Origin: Flavobacteriaceae bacterium
Lineage (GTDB): Bacteria > Bacteroidota > Bacteroidia > Flavobacteriales > Flavobacteriaceae
Length of the DNA stretch: 64,000 nucleotides
Direction of reading: 5' to 3'
Assembly (NCBI GenBank): GCA_029243385.1
Contig: JAQWSC010000004.1
Location: forward strand, 124,001-188,000
Shown: positions 45,472 through 55,133 of the stretch, piece by piece
Numbering within the stretch: the stretch's first letter is position 1
Layout: each line of letters starts with the position of its first letter
Translations under genes and position numbers: made by a program
Notes under the pieces: model-generated
Database searches by the model: none
What the model was told of the DNA's origin: nothing
Seen by the model: only the letters and a program-made list of their open reading frames with translations

Positions 45472-46500
45472 ATGGGTTTTTTTGATTTTCTTACTGAAAA
45501 AATTGCGATTGACTTGGGTACGGCCAACACGCTAATCATACATAACGACAAGGTCGTAGTTGATAGTCCTTCCATAGTCGCTATCAACCGAACTACCAAC
45601 AAAATTATTGCCGTTGGTGAAGAGGCTAGCTTGATGCAAGGTAAAACGCATGAAAATATTCGAACAATTCGCCCATTGAAAGACGGTGTAATTGCTGATT
45701 TTAATGCTTCTGAACAAATGATTAGTTTGTTTATCCGAAACATTCCTTCCTTAAAAAAGCGTTTTTTTACTCCTTCACTACAAATGGTCATCTGCATTCC
45801 TTCAGGAATAACTGAAGTTGAAATGAGAGCTGTTCGCGAATCAGCTGAACGCGTAAATGGTAAAGAGGTGTATCTAATTCATGAACCTATGGCTGCTGCC
45901 ATTGGGATTGGAGTTGACATCATGCAACCCAAAGGAAACATGATAGTGGATATTGGTGGAGGTACTACCGAAATTGCCGTTATTGCTTTGTCTGGAATTG
46001 TTTGTGACAAATCGGTCAAAATTGCAGGAGATGTATTTACCAACGACATCGTTTACTATATGCGAACTCAGCACAATTTGTACATTGGAGAACGAACAGC
46101 AGAGCGCATTAAAATTTTAATTGGTTCTGCAACCGAGGAACTTGAAAGTCCTCCAGAAGAAATGTCGGTTCAAGGTAGAGACTTGTTAACTGGAAAACCC
46201 AAACAAGCCATGATTTCGTATCGAGAAGTTGCTAAGGCACTTGACAAATCTATTATTCGAATTGAAGACTCTGTAATGGAAACGCTTTCACAAACACCTC
46301 CTGAATTAGCCGCTGATATTTACAATACCGGTATTTACTTAGCTGGTGGCGGATCTATGTTAAGAGGACTCGATAAGCGTCTCTCGCAAAAAACAGACTT
46401 ACCCGTATTTATTGCTGAGGATCCACTTCGAGCTGTGGTAAGAGGTACTGGAATTGCGTTAAAAAACATCGAACGTTACAAAAACGTATTGGTCAAATAG
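45472..46500 (+). CDS. mreB: Rod shape-determining protein MreB
   Basis: MreB is the actin-like filament that guides lateral wall synthesis. The 342-residue protein has the actin-fold phosphate loops IDLGTANTLI and DIGGGTTEIAVI, the hydrophobic N-terminal segment that binds the membrane, and LAGGGSMLRGLDKRL in the adenosine loop. It is the first gene of mreB-mreC-mreD-mrdA-rodA, all on the plus strand and almost without gaps. A -7-like TTACTTTTACA precedes it in the purH-mreB gap; purH read-through is also possible. Confidence 0.97.
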   Translation: MGFFDFLTEKIAIDLGTANTLIIHNDKVVVDSPSIVAINRTTNKIIAVGEEASLMQGKTHENIRTIRPLKDGVIADFNASEQMISLFIRNIPSLKKRFFTPSLQMVICIPSGITEVEMRAVRESAERVNGKEVYLIHEPMAAAIGIGVDIMQPKGNMIVDIGGGTTEIAVIALSGIVCDKSVKIAGDVFTNDIVYYMRTQHNLYIGERTAERIKILIGSATEELESPPEEMSVQGRDLLTGKPKQAMISYREVAKALDKSIIRIEDSVMETLSQTPPELAADIYNTGIYLAGGGSMLRGLDKRLSQKTDLPVFIAEDPLRAVVRGTGIALKNIERYKNVLVK

Positions 46501-46513
46501 CTAATTTTTTAAA

Positions 46514-47332
46514 ATGCAACAAATCATTAACAGCATTTTGCGAAACAAAAATGTGCTGATTTTTTTGTTGCTATTTTCTTTTGGAGTCTTGTTAACAATC
46601 GCTAGCGACTCCTTCCGCAAAAGCACTGTATCCCTGATCAATCAACAAATTACAGGTGCTGTTTTTGAAACTAGCAATCAAATAAAAGCCTACTTTTCTT
46701 TGCAAAAAACCAACTCGTTACTTCTTAATGAAAATATTCATTTAAAAAACCAACTGGCATTACTACAAGAAAAGCATTCTGAAACGACTTATAATCCAAA
46801 AGATACTCTCTATTTTTATCGTCCTTCTCGAGTAATTTCCAATAGTTTTTCATTGAGAAACAACTATTTAATGTTGAACTCAGGAAAAAATCAAGGGATT
46901 CTTCCAGAAATGGGTGTTACCTCAGCAAAAGGAATCGTAGGAATTGTAAGCTACACTTCCAACGGATATGCGACAGTAATTTCATTATTGAATTCAAAAA
47001 CTAGAGTAAACGCAAGACTGCTCAATACCCATCATTTCGGAAGTTTGGAATGGGACGGTTTGGACCCCAGTATTGCAAAGCTTGTGGACGTCCCAATCAT
47101 AGCTCCTATTAAAGAAGGGGACACTATTGTTACTGGTGGAAATTCTTATATTTTTCCTGCAGGATTGCCTATTGGTTATGTCCACAAAATTCATGTTCCT
47201 GATATTCAAAACTACTACGAAATTGATGTAAAACTCTTTAATGACATGACCAACTTGAATGATGTGTATGTTATTGAAAATTTAGATCGTGATGAAGTTA
47301 TAACCCTTCAAAAAAAGAATCTCGATGAATAG
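46514..47332 (+). CDS. mreC: Rod shape-determining protein MreC
   Basis: The 272-residue MreC has one N-terminal membrane helix (VLIFLLLFSFGVLLTIAS), a coiled coil (LLLNENIHLKNQLALLQEKH) and two periplasmic beta-barrels with GVTSAKGIVGIVSYTS, SLLNSKTRVNARL and EGDTIVTGGNSYIFPAGLPIG, the MreC signature. It scaffolds the PBP2/RodA elongasome to MreB. It follows mreB by 13 bases and overlaps mreD by eight bases. Confidence 0.94.
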   Translation: MQQIINSILRNKNVLIFLLLFSFGVLLTIASDSFRKSTVSLINQQITGAVFETSNQIKAYFSLQKTNSLLLNENIHLKNQLALLQEKHSETTYNPKDTLYFYRPSRVISNSFSLRNNYLMLNSGKNQGILPEMGVTSAKGIVGIVSYTSNGYATVISLLNSKTRVNARLLNTHHFGSLEWDGLDPSIAKLVDVPIIAPIKEGDTIVTGGNSYIFPAGLPIGYVHKIHVPDIQNYYEIDVKLFNDMTNLNDVYVIENLDRDEVITLQKKNLDE

Positions 47333-47831
47333 TACTCTTTTTTCAATCGTCGTTAGGTTTTTCGTTCTGTTGTTCGTACAGATCCTCATATTTAATGAAA
47401 TTGATTTTTTAGGAGCCTATGACCCTTTGATTGCCATCTTATTTTTACTTCTATACCCTATAAATACAGAACAATTTAGCTTTTTGATTGTTGCATTTTT
47501 CTTTGGACTGAGTTTGGATATCTTTCTAATGTCGGGCGGGATTCATGCTTGTTCGTTCTTAGTTGCTGCGTTTGCCAGACCAGCAATCTTGAGATTTACA
47601 TTTGGCGTTAGTTACGACTATCACGACATCAATATTAGCAAATCTTCCATTCCACAACAACTCACTACAATCAGCTTGCTAGTACTTTGCCATCATATCA
47701 TTATGTATTCGCTTATAGCATTTTCTTGGAATCGTTTTTTATGGGTTATTGAAAGAACGCTTGTCAATGGAATATTTTCAGTTGTTCTTTGTTTTATGCT
47801 CTTTTATTTGATAAAAAAGGATGGGAAATGA
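47325..47831 (+). CDS. mreD: Rod shape-determining protein MreD
   Basis: The 168-residue protein is almost entirely hydrophobic, with about five membrane helices, and contains FNEIDFLGAYDPLIAILFLLLYP and FGLSLDIFLMSGGIHA, typical of MreD in Bacteroidota. It belongs to the elongasome membrane complex. It overlaps mreC by eight bases and ends within the ATGA that starts mrdA. The sequence is weakly conserved in general, so the assignment rests on topology and order as well. Confidence 0.9.
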   Translation: MNSTLFSIVVRFFVLLFVQILIFNEIDFLGAYDPLIAILFLLLYPINTEQFSFLIVAFFFGLSLDIFLMSGGIHACSFLVAAFARPAILRFTFGVSYDYHDINISKSSIPQQLTTISLLVLCHHIIMYSLIAFSWNRFLWVIERTLVNGIFSVVLCFMLFYLIKKDGK

Positions 47832-49690
47832 GAAACAAGTTGTTTGTATTTCTTATCGTTGTTATGGGTGTTATAATTATATCCCGACTTTTTTACCTAC
47901 AAATTATTGACACTCGTTTTGAAGATCTTTCAAAAAAAAATTCTGTGTTGGCATTGTATGAATATCCCGAACGCGGATATATTTTTGACAGGAACAAAAA
48001 ACTAATTGTTGCCAATCAGCCAACATACGATGTAATGGTCATCCCCAAAAATGTTTCAGAAATTGACACTTCCGAATTTTGTAAACTCCTAAAAATCAAT
48101 CAAAATAAGTTCAATACATTGCTTGAAAAAGCAACTTCATATTCGCCTCGATTACCCTCGGTATTTGTAGCTCAGATTTCCAAAATAGATTATGCCAAAC
48201 TGCAAGAAAAAATGTGGAAATTCAAAGGGTTTTACATCCAACGGAGATCGTTAAGAAAATACTATTACGAGTCTGCTTCCAATGTTTTAGGATACATTAG
48301 CGAAGTCAACGATAACGACATTAAAAAAGATCCTTATTATCAATCGGGAGAGTTGATTGGTCGCCAGGGGATTGAAAAATCTTACGAAAAAGAACTCAGG
48401 GGAAATCGAGGAATCAACTATTTTCAAAAAGATAATTTTAACCGAATTATAGGGTCTTACAAAGATGGAGTATTTGATGAAAAACCCAAACGTGCAAATG
48501 ATATTGTACTCACTCTTGATATAGAGTTACAACAATACGGAGAATCCCTAATGAATGGCAAACGCGGCGGAATTGTTGCTATTGAACCCGAAAGTGGCGA
48601 AGTATTGGCTTTGATAAGTACACCCGGGTATAACCCTTCTTTGTTGGTTGGCAGAAAACGTTCAGAAAATTTTACAAAACTTTACTACGACAGCATAAGC
48701 AAGCCCCTTTTTGATCGGGGGCTACAAGGACAATATCCACCAGGATCCCCTTTCAAGATTTTAAATGGATTGATTGCTCTTCAAGAAAATGTAATTACAG
48801 AAAGAACCTCTTTCACTTGTTACGAAGGTCATTATTACACGCGTAGCAGTTTTATGAAATGCCATTGTGATTGGGGAACAAAAAACGTATTGAATCGAAG
48901 TATTTACAATTCTTGCAATACGTATTTTGCCAATGCTTACAGACGAACTATAGAAAAATACCAAAGCCCCGAAGAAGGGTTAACTCAGTGGAGTAATCAT
49001 GTAAAAAGTTTTGGTCTGGGAAATTATTTAGGATATGATTTACCCGTAGGGAAAAAAGGCTATGTTCCTGATGCCTCGTTTTACAACCGTTGGTATCCAA
49101 ACAGAGCTTGGCAAGGTGTAACTACTATTTCTAACGGAATTGGTCAAGGAGAAGTTTTAACAACTCCAATTCAACTGGCCAATATGACAGCTGCCATTGC
49201 CAACCGAGGTTATTATTACAAGCCGCATTTTATAAAAGAAATACAAGCGAAATCCATTGATTCTATGTATTTAATTCCTAACCATACTACCATAGCTCCC
49301 AAACACTTTACTCCCATTATTCAAGGAATGAGTGATGTGATTCAAAAAGGAACTGCTCGAATTGCCAGAATCAAAGGAATTGATGTTTGTGGAAAAACAG
49401 GAACTGCCGAAAACTTTACAATAATCGATGAAAAACGACAGCAGTTGACCGATCATTCTATTTTTATAGCTTTTGCACCGAAAAAAAATCCTAAAATAGC
49501 CATCGCTGTGTTTGTCGAAAATGGATATTGGGGAAATCGTTGGGCAGCTCCCATTGCTAGTTTGCTAATAGAAAAGTATATTAACAAAGAAGTGTCACGC
49601 CCCTATTTAGAAAAAAGAATGTTGGAAGGAACTCTTGAGGAAGAGTACAACAAAATCATCAGCGGAAAACCTTTTACTATTAATGAATAA
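47828..49690 (+). CDS. mrdA: Penicillin-binding protein 2 (elongasome transpeptidase)
   Basis: PBP2 crosslinks peptidoglycan during elongation. I start it at the ATG at 47828, overlapping the mreD stop (ATGA) and giving 620 residues; a start 39 bases earlier adds mreD-overlapping residues. One N-terminal helix (KLFVFLIVVMGVIIISRLFY) is followed by the dimerisation domain (YPERGYIFDRNKKLI) and the transpeptidase: the SxxK motif reads SPFK in YPPGSPFKI, SxN is SCN in YNSCNTYFAN, and KTG is in CGKTGTAEN. The Pro in SPFK is usual for flavobacterial PBP2. rodA overlaps its end by eight bases. Confidence 0.95.
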   Translation: MRNKLFVFLIVVMGVIIISRLFYLQIIDTRFEDLSKKNSVLALYEYPERGYIFDRNKKLIVANQPTYDVMVIPKNVSEIDTSEFCKLLKINQNKFNTLLEKATSYSPRLPSVFVAQISKIDYAKLQEKMWKFKGFYIQRRSLRKYYYESASNVLGYISEVNDNDIKKDPYYQSGELIGRQGIEKSYEKELRGNRGINYFQKDNFNRIIGSYKDGVFDEKPKRANDIVLTLDIELQQYGESLMNGKRGGIVAIEPESGEVLALISTPGYNPSLLVGRKRSENFTKLYYDSISKPLFDRGLQGQYPPGSPFKILNGLIALQENVITERTSFTCYEGHYYTRSSFMKCHCDWGTKNVLNRSIYNSCNTYFANAYRRTIEKYQSPEEGLTQWSNHVKSFGLGNYLGYDLPVGKKGYVPDASFYNRWYPNRAWQGVTTISNGIGQGEVLTTPIQLANMTAAIANRGYYYKPHFIKEIQAKSIDSMYLIPNHTTIAPKHFTPIIQGMSDVIQKGTARIARIKGIDVCGKTGTAENFTIIDEKRQQLTDHSIFIAFAPKKNPKIAIAVFVENGYWGNRWAAPIASLLIEKYINKEVSRPYLEKRMLEGTLEEEYNKIISGKPFTINE

Positions 49691-50936
49691 TTCTGTCGTT
49701 TCAAAAATTGATTGGCCAACGGTACTTGTTTACTTGGTATTGTGTGGGCTTGGGTTGGGGAATATTTATTCCTCAACTGCCGCCTATACCGTGGATAACA
49801 TTTTCTCATTAGAAGCTGTTTTTGGAAAGCAATTGTTTTTTTTAGGTATCAGTATTTGCACATTTGCGTTTGTGATGTTCATTAATGTTAAATTTTTTGA
49901 GAGGTTTTCAAGCATATTCTATTTGATTTGCCTGGCTTCTTTAATAGGTCTTTTTGTTTTTGGAACCACTGTATCGGGAGCTACTTCATGGTATTCTATA
50001 GGCTCGTTTAGTCTGCAACCTGCCGAATTTGCGAAAGCAATTACCGCTTTGGCATTGGCAAAACTGTTGAGTGATATTCACACTTCATTAAAAAAGGTTA
50101 CAGATCAAATGTATGCCTTTCTTATTATATTACTTCCAGTGTTACTTATTATACCTCAGCCCGATCCTGGAAGCGCCCTAGTCTTTCTGGGATTGCTTAT
50201 GGTCTTGTACAGAGAAGGGCTTCCTTCTTTATACATGTGGACTTTGGTCATTATGGTTGTTGTGTTTTTATTGACTTTATACCTAACTCCTTTTATAGTG
50301 AGTCTTATCCTTACTACTCTTTTTCTGATTTTTATTTTTACCTATGGTAAAAAAGGAAAGATGATTTTTAAATCCATTATTATACTATTTAGTTGTATAA
50401 GCTTTGCATATTCTGTTAACTATATTTTTAATGAAGTTTTTGAACAGCGACATCGGGATAGAATCAATATTGTTTTGGGCAAAGCAACAGATACTAGAGG
50501 GATCGGATACAATACCAATCAATCCGAAATTGCCATAGGATCGGGGCGTTGGTTGGGAAAAGGTTTTTTGCAAGGAACACAAACCGAAGGAAACTTTGTA
50601 CCTGAACAACATACCGACTACATATTTAGCACAGTAGGTGAAGAATGGGGGTTTTCAGGAGGGGTTTTTGTTGTAGTGCTCTTTGTTTTTTTACTTCTAA
50701 GAATTTTGTTTATAAGCGAACGTCAAAAAAATGATTTTAGCAGGATTTATGGTTATGGAGTAGCCTCAATTTTGTTTGTTCACATCGGATTTAATCTAGG
50801 AATGGTTTTGGGCTTAATTCCAACGATCGGAATTCCACTCCCCTTTTTTAGCTATGGAGGATCTAGTTTATTGGGCTTTACGATACTGCTAGCCATTTTG
50901 ATCAAACTCGATTCCAATCGGGTCAATGAATGGTAA
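49683..50936 (+). CDS. rodA: Rod shape-determining protein RodA (SEDS glycosyltransferase)
   Basis: RodA polymerises lipid II with PBP2. The protein starts at the ATG at 49683 (NNSVVSKIDWPTVLVYL), overlapping mrdA by eight bases and giving 417 residues; an earlier ATG at 49635 is rejected. It has about ten membrane helices, the conserved FSLQPAEFAKAITALALAK, PQPDPGSALVFLGL (the aspartate is essential), HTDYIFSTVGEEWGF and PTIGIPLPFFSYGGSSLLG. It is the last gene of the shape operon. Its stop is one base from the convergent permease gene. Confidence 0.95.
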   Translation: MNNSVVSKIDWPTVLVYLVLCGLGLGNIYSSTAAYTVDNIFSLEAVFGKQLFFLGISICTFAFVMFINVKFFERFSSIFYLICLASLIGLFVFGTTVSGATSWYSIGSFSLQPAEFAKAITALALAKLLSDIHTSLKKVTDQMYAFLIILLPVLLIIPQPDPGSALVFLGLLMVLYREGLPSLYMWTLVIMVVVFLLTLYLTPFIVSLILTTLFLIFIFTYGKKGKMIFKSIIILFSCISFAYSVNYIFNEVFEQRHRDRINIVLGKATDTRGIGYNTNQSEIAIGSGRWLGKGFLQGTQTEGNFVPEQHTDYIFSTVGEEWGFSGGVFVVVLFVFLLLRILFISERQKNDFSRIYGYGVASILFVHIGFNLGMVLGLIPTIGIPLPFFSYGGSSLLGFTILLAILIKLDSNRVNEW

Positions 50937-50937
50937 T

Positions 50938-52044
50938 TTAGCTTCTTACATCAAGGGCATCTCGCAAAGCATTCCCCAACAACATAAAAGCCGTAACCAA
51001 ACTCATAATAGCCACACCTGGAACTACTGCTAAATAGGCTTTTCCAACTAGCATGTACGAATAGTGGTCTTTAATCATACCTCCCCAACTTGGAATAGGA
51101 GGCTGCGCACCAATTCCTAAAAAACTCAGTCCACTTTCTATGAGAATGGCCGCAGCAAAATTAGCTGCAGCAATTACTATAATTGGTCCCATTATATTGG
51201 GCAAAATATGTCGGAAAATGATACGAAACGAACCGTATCCTAAAACACGCGCTGCAGAAACGTATTGCATTTCCTTAACGCTAATCACTTGACCTCTTAC
51301 AATTCGAGCTACCTCAACCCACATAGTTAGCCCCACTGCTATAAACACTTGCCAAAATCCTTTTCCAAGAGTGAGTGATACCGCAATAACCAACAACAAT
51401 GTTGGAATGGACCAAGTAACATTTATAATCCACATAACAAACTTATCTATAACACCTCCATAGTATCCACCAACAGCACCAATAATGATACCAATAAACA
51501 AAGAGATGAATACAGCTACAAATCCAATTGACAGCGAAATTCTAGTTCCTATCAAAACACGACTTAACACATCGCGCCCTAGCGTATCGGTGCCCAATCG
51601 AAAACGAGTTGTGGTAATAAAATTTTCAATAAACTCTTTGTCTGAAGCCACTTCAGGGAATTGTGTTCTTAAAAATCGTTCCTTCAAGCCGCCTTCTGTA
51701 TCCGAATGGTAGTGCGTTATTTCTATAGCATAGTCAAATAATTGATAGTCTTGAATGGGATAGGAATTTACCGGAGTAGGATCTCCAAAAAAATAAATTT
51801 CAAATGCAGATATATCTTTTTTGCTTTGAGTGGGAATTGTTAGGACTTGAACTTCAAATCCAGGTGATTTCGAATGAATCGATAAATGCATTTTGTTGGC
51901 GTTTCGGGAATCGTCTGGAGCTAGTAGATAGGCAAAAGCTGCAACCAATCCACACAAAATGATAAACAACAAACTAAAAACGCCCCAAAAATGATTTTTA
52001 AATTTATGGAGCGCTCTAAAAGTTGTTGAATTGATTCCTTTCAT
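50938..52044 (-). CDS. ABC transporter permease, OppC/DppC type
   Basis: The 368-residue inner-membrane permease has one N-terminal helix (about residues 18-41), a periplasmic stretch to about residue 148, then the binding-protein-dependent transport domain beginning LGTDTLGRDVLSRVLIGTR and carrying the EAA-type loop (SAARVLGYGSFRIIFRHILPN) and FLGIGAQPPIPSWGGMI. The extracytoplasmic stretch is longer than in usual DppC. Oligopeptide uptake is the family role, but no ATPase, second permease or binding protein is nearby. It overlaps the processing protease gene by four bases, so the two are translated together. A role in secretion or proteolysis coupling is speculation. Confidence 0.88.
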   Translation of the reverse strand: MKGINSTTFRALHKFKNHFWGVFSLLFIILCGLVAAFAYLLAPDDSRNANKMHLSIHSKSPGFEVQVLTIPTQSKKDISAFEIYFFGDPTPVNSYPIQDYQLFDYAIEITHYHSDTEGGLKERFLRTQFPEVASDKEFIENFITTTRFRLGTDTLGRDVLSRVLIGTRISLSIGFVAVFISLFIGIIIGAVGGYYGGVIDKFVMWIINVTWSIPTLLLVIAVSLTLGKGFWQVFIAVGLTMWVEVARIVRGQVISVKEMQYVSAARVLGYGSFRIIFRHILPNIMGPIIVIAAANFAAAILIESGLSFLGIGAQPPIPSWGGMIKDHYSYMLVGKAYLAVVPGVAIMSLVTAFMLLGNALRDALDVRS

Positions 52045-54182
52045 TCAGTATCTGAGTTCGATGTTGCTAATGAATTTTTTGGAATATAGCGCAACTGCAA
52101 GTCCTGTAAAATTGAAACTGCTTCTTCAAGGTAAATATCTTTTGACAAGGTTGTTGTCCATCGATCCCTTTTTTCAAGAGCTTCTTCGTCATCGTTTATA
52201 GCAAGAAGATCATCAGAATTGGAACTGTATGACATGCGGTTGTTGTAGTTTTTTATTTGATCAAAACGTTCTACATAGCTTTTATCATCTTCAATTTCTT
52301 TTTGATAAGCTGAAAGGCTCAATGGGTATAAATTATCATCTTGTTGTTGACGAATCCATCGTGCATTTTCATCAATCAATTGCATATTTTTGTTATTGGC
52401 GACTCTCAATTTGCTTTGTTGAATAGCTTGTTCGTAGTTTAAATAGCGATCCCAAGTAGTATATGGAGTGGGCTCTATTTGATCCCAATCCAATGGATTG
52501 CTTTGATCTTTTTCCCCCAAATCGATATAGGAATAACGATCTGGAACCACGACATCACTTTTAACACCTTCGAGTTGTGTTGAACCTCCATTGATGCGAT
52601 AGTACTTATCTGTGGTAATTTTTAAAGCGCCTAAATTTCCCAAATCACTATTGGAAACAAAACGATTGAGGTCAACAATATTCTGAACGGTTCCTTTACC
52701 AAATGTTTGAGAACCTCCTAAAATAATAGCGCGCTTATAATCTTGAAGTGCCGCGGCCAGAATCTCAGAAGCCGAAGCAGATGTCTCGTTAACCAAAATA
52801 ACCAAAGGACCGTCCCACAAAATTGCGGGATCTCGGTCGTACAAAACCTCGTTTTTGTTTCGGGTGGTTTTTACTTGAACAATGGGTCCTTTTTCTATAA
52901 ACAACCCAGCCATATCTACAGCTGTTTGAAGGGATCCACCGCCATTATTTCGCAAGTCAATCACCAGGCCTTCTATATCTGATTTTTTTAATTTTTCAAT
53001 TTCTTTTTTAACATCGATAGCCGCATTACGTTCTCCATAGTCCTTAAAATCGATATAAAATTTTGGAAGATTAATCAACCCAAAGGTTTTACCTCCCTTT
53101 TCGATTATTATTGATTTGGCATAGGACTCTTCCAGTTCTACAACATCTCGAATAATGGAAACCACTTCAATGGTTCCGTCCACGCGTTTGAGGGTCAATC
53201 GCACCTCTGTTCCTTTGGGTCCTTTTATAAGTTTGATTGCATCATCCAATCGCATAGTGGTCACATCAACAGGCTCTGCTTCACCTTGAGCCACTTTGAT
53301 TATTTGATCACCCACCTCAACCTGTTTCCCGCGCCAAACAGGACCTCCAGAAATTATATCTACAATTTTAATCGCCTGATTGCGTTTCTGTAATCGAGCA
53401 CCAATACCTTCAAATTTACCTGACATGCTGGTATCAAAACGATCTTTGGCTTCTGGAGCAAAATAATATGTGTGCGGATCAAACTGTGAAACGAAAGCAT
53501 TGAGGTAAACAGAAAACCAATCTTCTTCTTGCAATTCATTGGTAAGATAGTCGAATACATTTTTTAAGTTCTCAAGGGTGGCTTCACGAGATTCAATTTC
53601 TATTTCGGCCTCGGTTTTGGGGACATATTCTGGATCTTCTTCTGTCTTTATTTTCTCTTCAGAGAGCTTCGTTTCATAAGCCAGCAGTGTAGAATATTTT
53701 AGTTGTTTTCGCCATTTATTTTTGCGTTCGGTTGTGTTTGAAGAAAAAACTTGATTGTTATAGTCAACATCCAATTGTTCGTCTACAGAAAAATCAAATG
53801 GCTTATCCAATAGTTGCTCGTAAAATTGCTGAACTTCTGCAATCCGTTTGAGAAAACGAGTATGAGTTGTCTTAAAAAAATCAATTTTCAAGCTTTTGAT
53901 TTGATCATCCAAAGCATATTTATATTGTTCAAATTCTTTGTAATCAGATGCTAAAAAAAAACGTTTTTGAGCGTCAATAGCTTCTATATAATCAAAAAAC
54001 ATTTGTTCTGATAAGTCATCATTAATTAATTTGGGTTCAAAATGTCCTCGATCAAGTACATAAGAAATCAATTCTATGAGCAACTTGTCTTTGTTAGGAT
54101 TGTTAAATTGATTGGAGTTAAAACTCCATGTAGCAACCAACACAGCCAAACAGGCAAGAAGAATTGAAGCGTTCTTTTTCAT
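52041..54182 (-). CDS. prc: Carboxy-terminal processing peptidase (Prc/Tsp)
   Basis: The 713-residue periplasmic S41 protease trims or degrades proteins from the C-terminus. It has a signal peptide (about 1-20), an N-terminal helical part, a PDZ domain at about 250-345 (KFEGIGARLQ, GGPVWRGKQVEVGDQIIKV), and the protease domain with LVIDLRNNGGGSL and a Ser-Lys dyad, Ser470 in TSASASE and Lys496 in FGKGTVQ. Then comes a C-terminal DUF3340-like tail. Size matches E. coli Prc rather than small CtpA. It is upstream of, and overlapping with, the permease gene. Confidence 0.94.
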   Translation of the reverse strand: MKKNASILLACLAVLVATWSFNSNQFNNPNKDKLLIELISYVLDRGHFEPKLINDDLSEQMFFDYIEAIDAQKRFFLASDYKEFEQYKYALDDQIKSLKIDFFKTTHTRFLKRIAEVQQFYEQLLDKPFDFSVDEQLDVDYNNQVFSSNTTERKNKWRKQLKYSTLLAYETKLSEEKIKTEEDPEYVPKTEAEIEIESREATLENLKNVFDYLTNELQEEDWFSVYLNAFVSQFDPHTYYFAPEAKDRFDTSMSGKFEGIGARLQKRNQAIKIVDIISGGPVWRGKQVEVGDQIIKVAQGEAEPVDVTTMRLDDAIKLIKGPKGTEVRLTLKRVDGTIEVVSIIRDVVELEESYAKSIIIEKGGKTFGLINLPKFYIDFKDYGERNAAIDVKKEIEKLKKSDIEGLVIDLRNNGGGSLQTAVDMAGLFIEKGPIVQVKTTRNKNEVLYDRDPAILWDGPLVILVNETSASASEILAAALQDYKRAIILGGSQTFGKGTVQNIVDLNRFVSNSDLGNLGALKITTDKYYRINGGSTQLEGVKSDVVVPDRYSYIDLGEKDQSNPLDWDQIEPTPYTTWDRYLNYEQAIQQSKLRVANNKNMQLIDENARWIRQQQDDNLYPLSLSAYQKEIEDDKSYVERFDQIKNYNNRMSYSSNSDDLLAINDDEEALEKRDRWTTTLSKDIYLEEAVSILQDLQLRYIPKNSLATSNSDTE

Positions 54183-54239
54183 TTTTTATTGAATTAGTAA
54201 GTGACAAAATTTGGATATCAAAGAGTCCAACTCGTTTGC

Positions 54240-54247
54240 TATCTTTG
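54240..54247 (+). promoter_or_regulatory. -7 promoter element before surE (TATCTTTG)
   Basis: TATCTTTG fits TAnnTTTG. It would give a leader of about 110 bases to the surE ATG at 54363. A second, weaker match (TTACTTTG) is nearer the gene. The -33 element is unclear for both. Confidence 0.4.
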
Positions 54248-54362
54248 TTTGGGTTATAAATAGAAGCCTAAGATACTCAAAAAAATAGTGAGTGTTTATG
54301 ACATTAACATTTTTTTTATCATTTACGATGCCAAGAATTTATTACTTTGTAAAAAAACAAAC

Positions 54363-55133
54363 ATGAGCAAAAGACCGTTAATATTAGTAACCAATGATGA
54401 TGGGATTACAGCTCCCGGTTTGAGAAAGCTAATTCAAGTAATGAACGAAATTGGAGATGTCGTTGTAGTAGCTCCAGACAGTCCGCAATCAGCTATGGGG
54501 CATGCAATCACAATCAATTCGATATTGAATTGCACCCCTATAAAAATCGATGAGGGGCCGCAAACTGAATATGCCTGTTCTGGAACTCCTGCAGATTGTG
54601 TAAAGCTAGGAGTTCATGAAATTTTAAAACAAAAACCTGATTTGTGCGTTTCTGGAATCAATCACGGCTCCAATTCATCCATTAATGTTATTTATTCGGG
54701 AACAATGAGCGCTGCCGTTGAAGCCGGAATTGAGGGCATACCTGCTATTGGTTTTTCTCTTTTAGACTATCAATGGAAAGCCAACTTTGATGCCGTTGCA
54801 GATTATGTAAAGCAAATTTCCCTTTCTGCACTTTCCAATGGAATTCCTGAAGGAGTTATCCTGAACGTTAATTTTCCTAAATTGCCTAAAAAAGAAATCA
54901 AAGGAATCAAAATTTGCCGTCAAGCCAAAGCGTACTGGATCGAAAAATTTGATAAGAGAGTCAATCCTTTAGGAAAAGAATATTACTGGCTTACAGGCGA
55001 ATTTATAAATGAAGATCGAGGTGAGGACACCGACGAATGGGCTCTAAAAAATGGATATATTTCTATTGTTCCCGTTCATTATGACCTTACTGCACACCAT
55101 GCCATACAACAACTAAATACGTGGGACTTTTGA
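54363..55133 (+). CDS. surE: 5'-nucleotidase SurE
   Basis: SurE removes phosphate from nucleoside monophosphates and other small phosphates. It starts at the ATG at 54363 (SKRPLILVTNDDGITAPG), giving 256 residues; an upstream frame from 54288 is not homologous. The metal ligands are Asp and Asp in TNDDGI, Ser in PDSPQSAMGHA and Asn in GINHGSNSS. SGTMSAAVEAGIEG and VPVHYDLTAHHA are further family marks. It is the first gene of a run with the small membrane protein, lpxB, the C40 peptidase and comEC. Confidence 0.96.
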   Translation: MSKRPLILVTNDDGITAPGLRKLIQVMNEIGDVVVVAPDSPQSAMGHAITINSILNCTPIKIDEGPQTEYACSGTPADCVKLGVHEILKQKPDLCVSGINHGSNSSINVIYSGTMSAAVEAGIEGIPAIGFSLLDYQWKANFDAVADYVKQISLSALSNGIPEGVILNVNFPKLPKKEIKGIKICRQAKAYWIEKFDKRVNPLGKEYYWLTGEFINEDRGEDTDEWALKNGYISIVPVHYDLTAHHAIQQLNTWDF

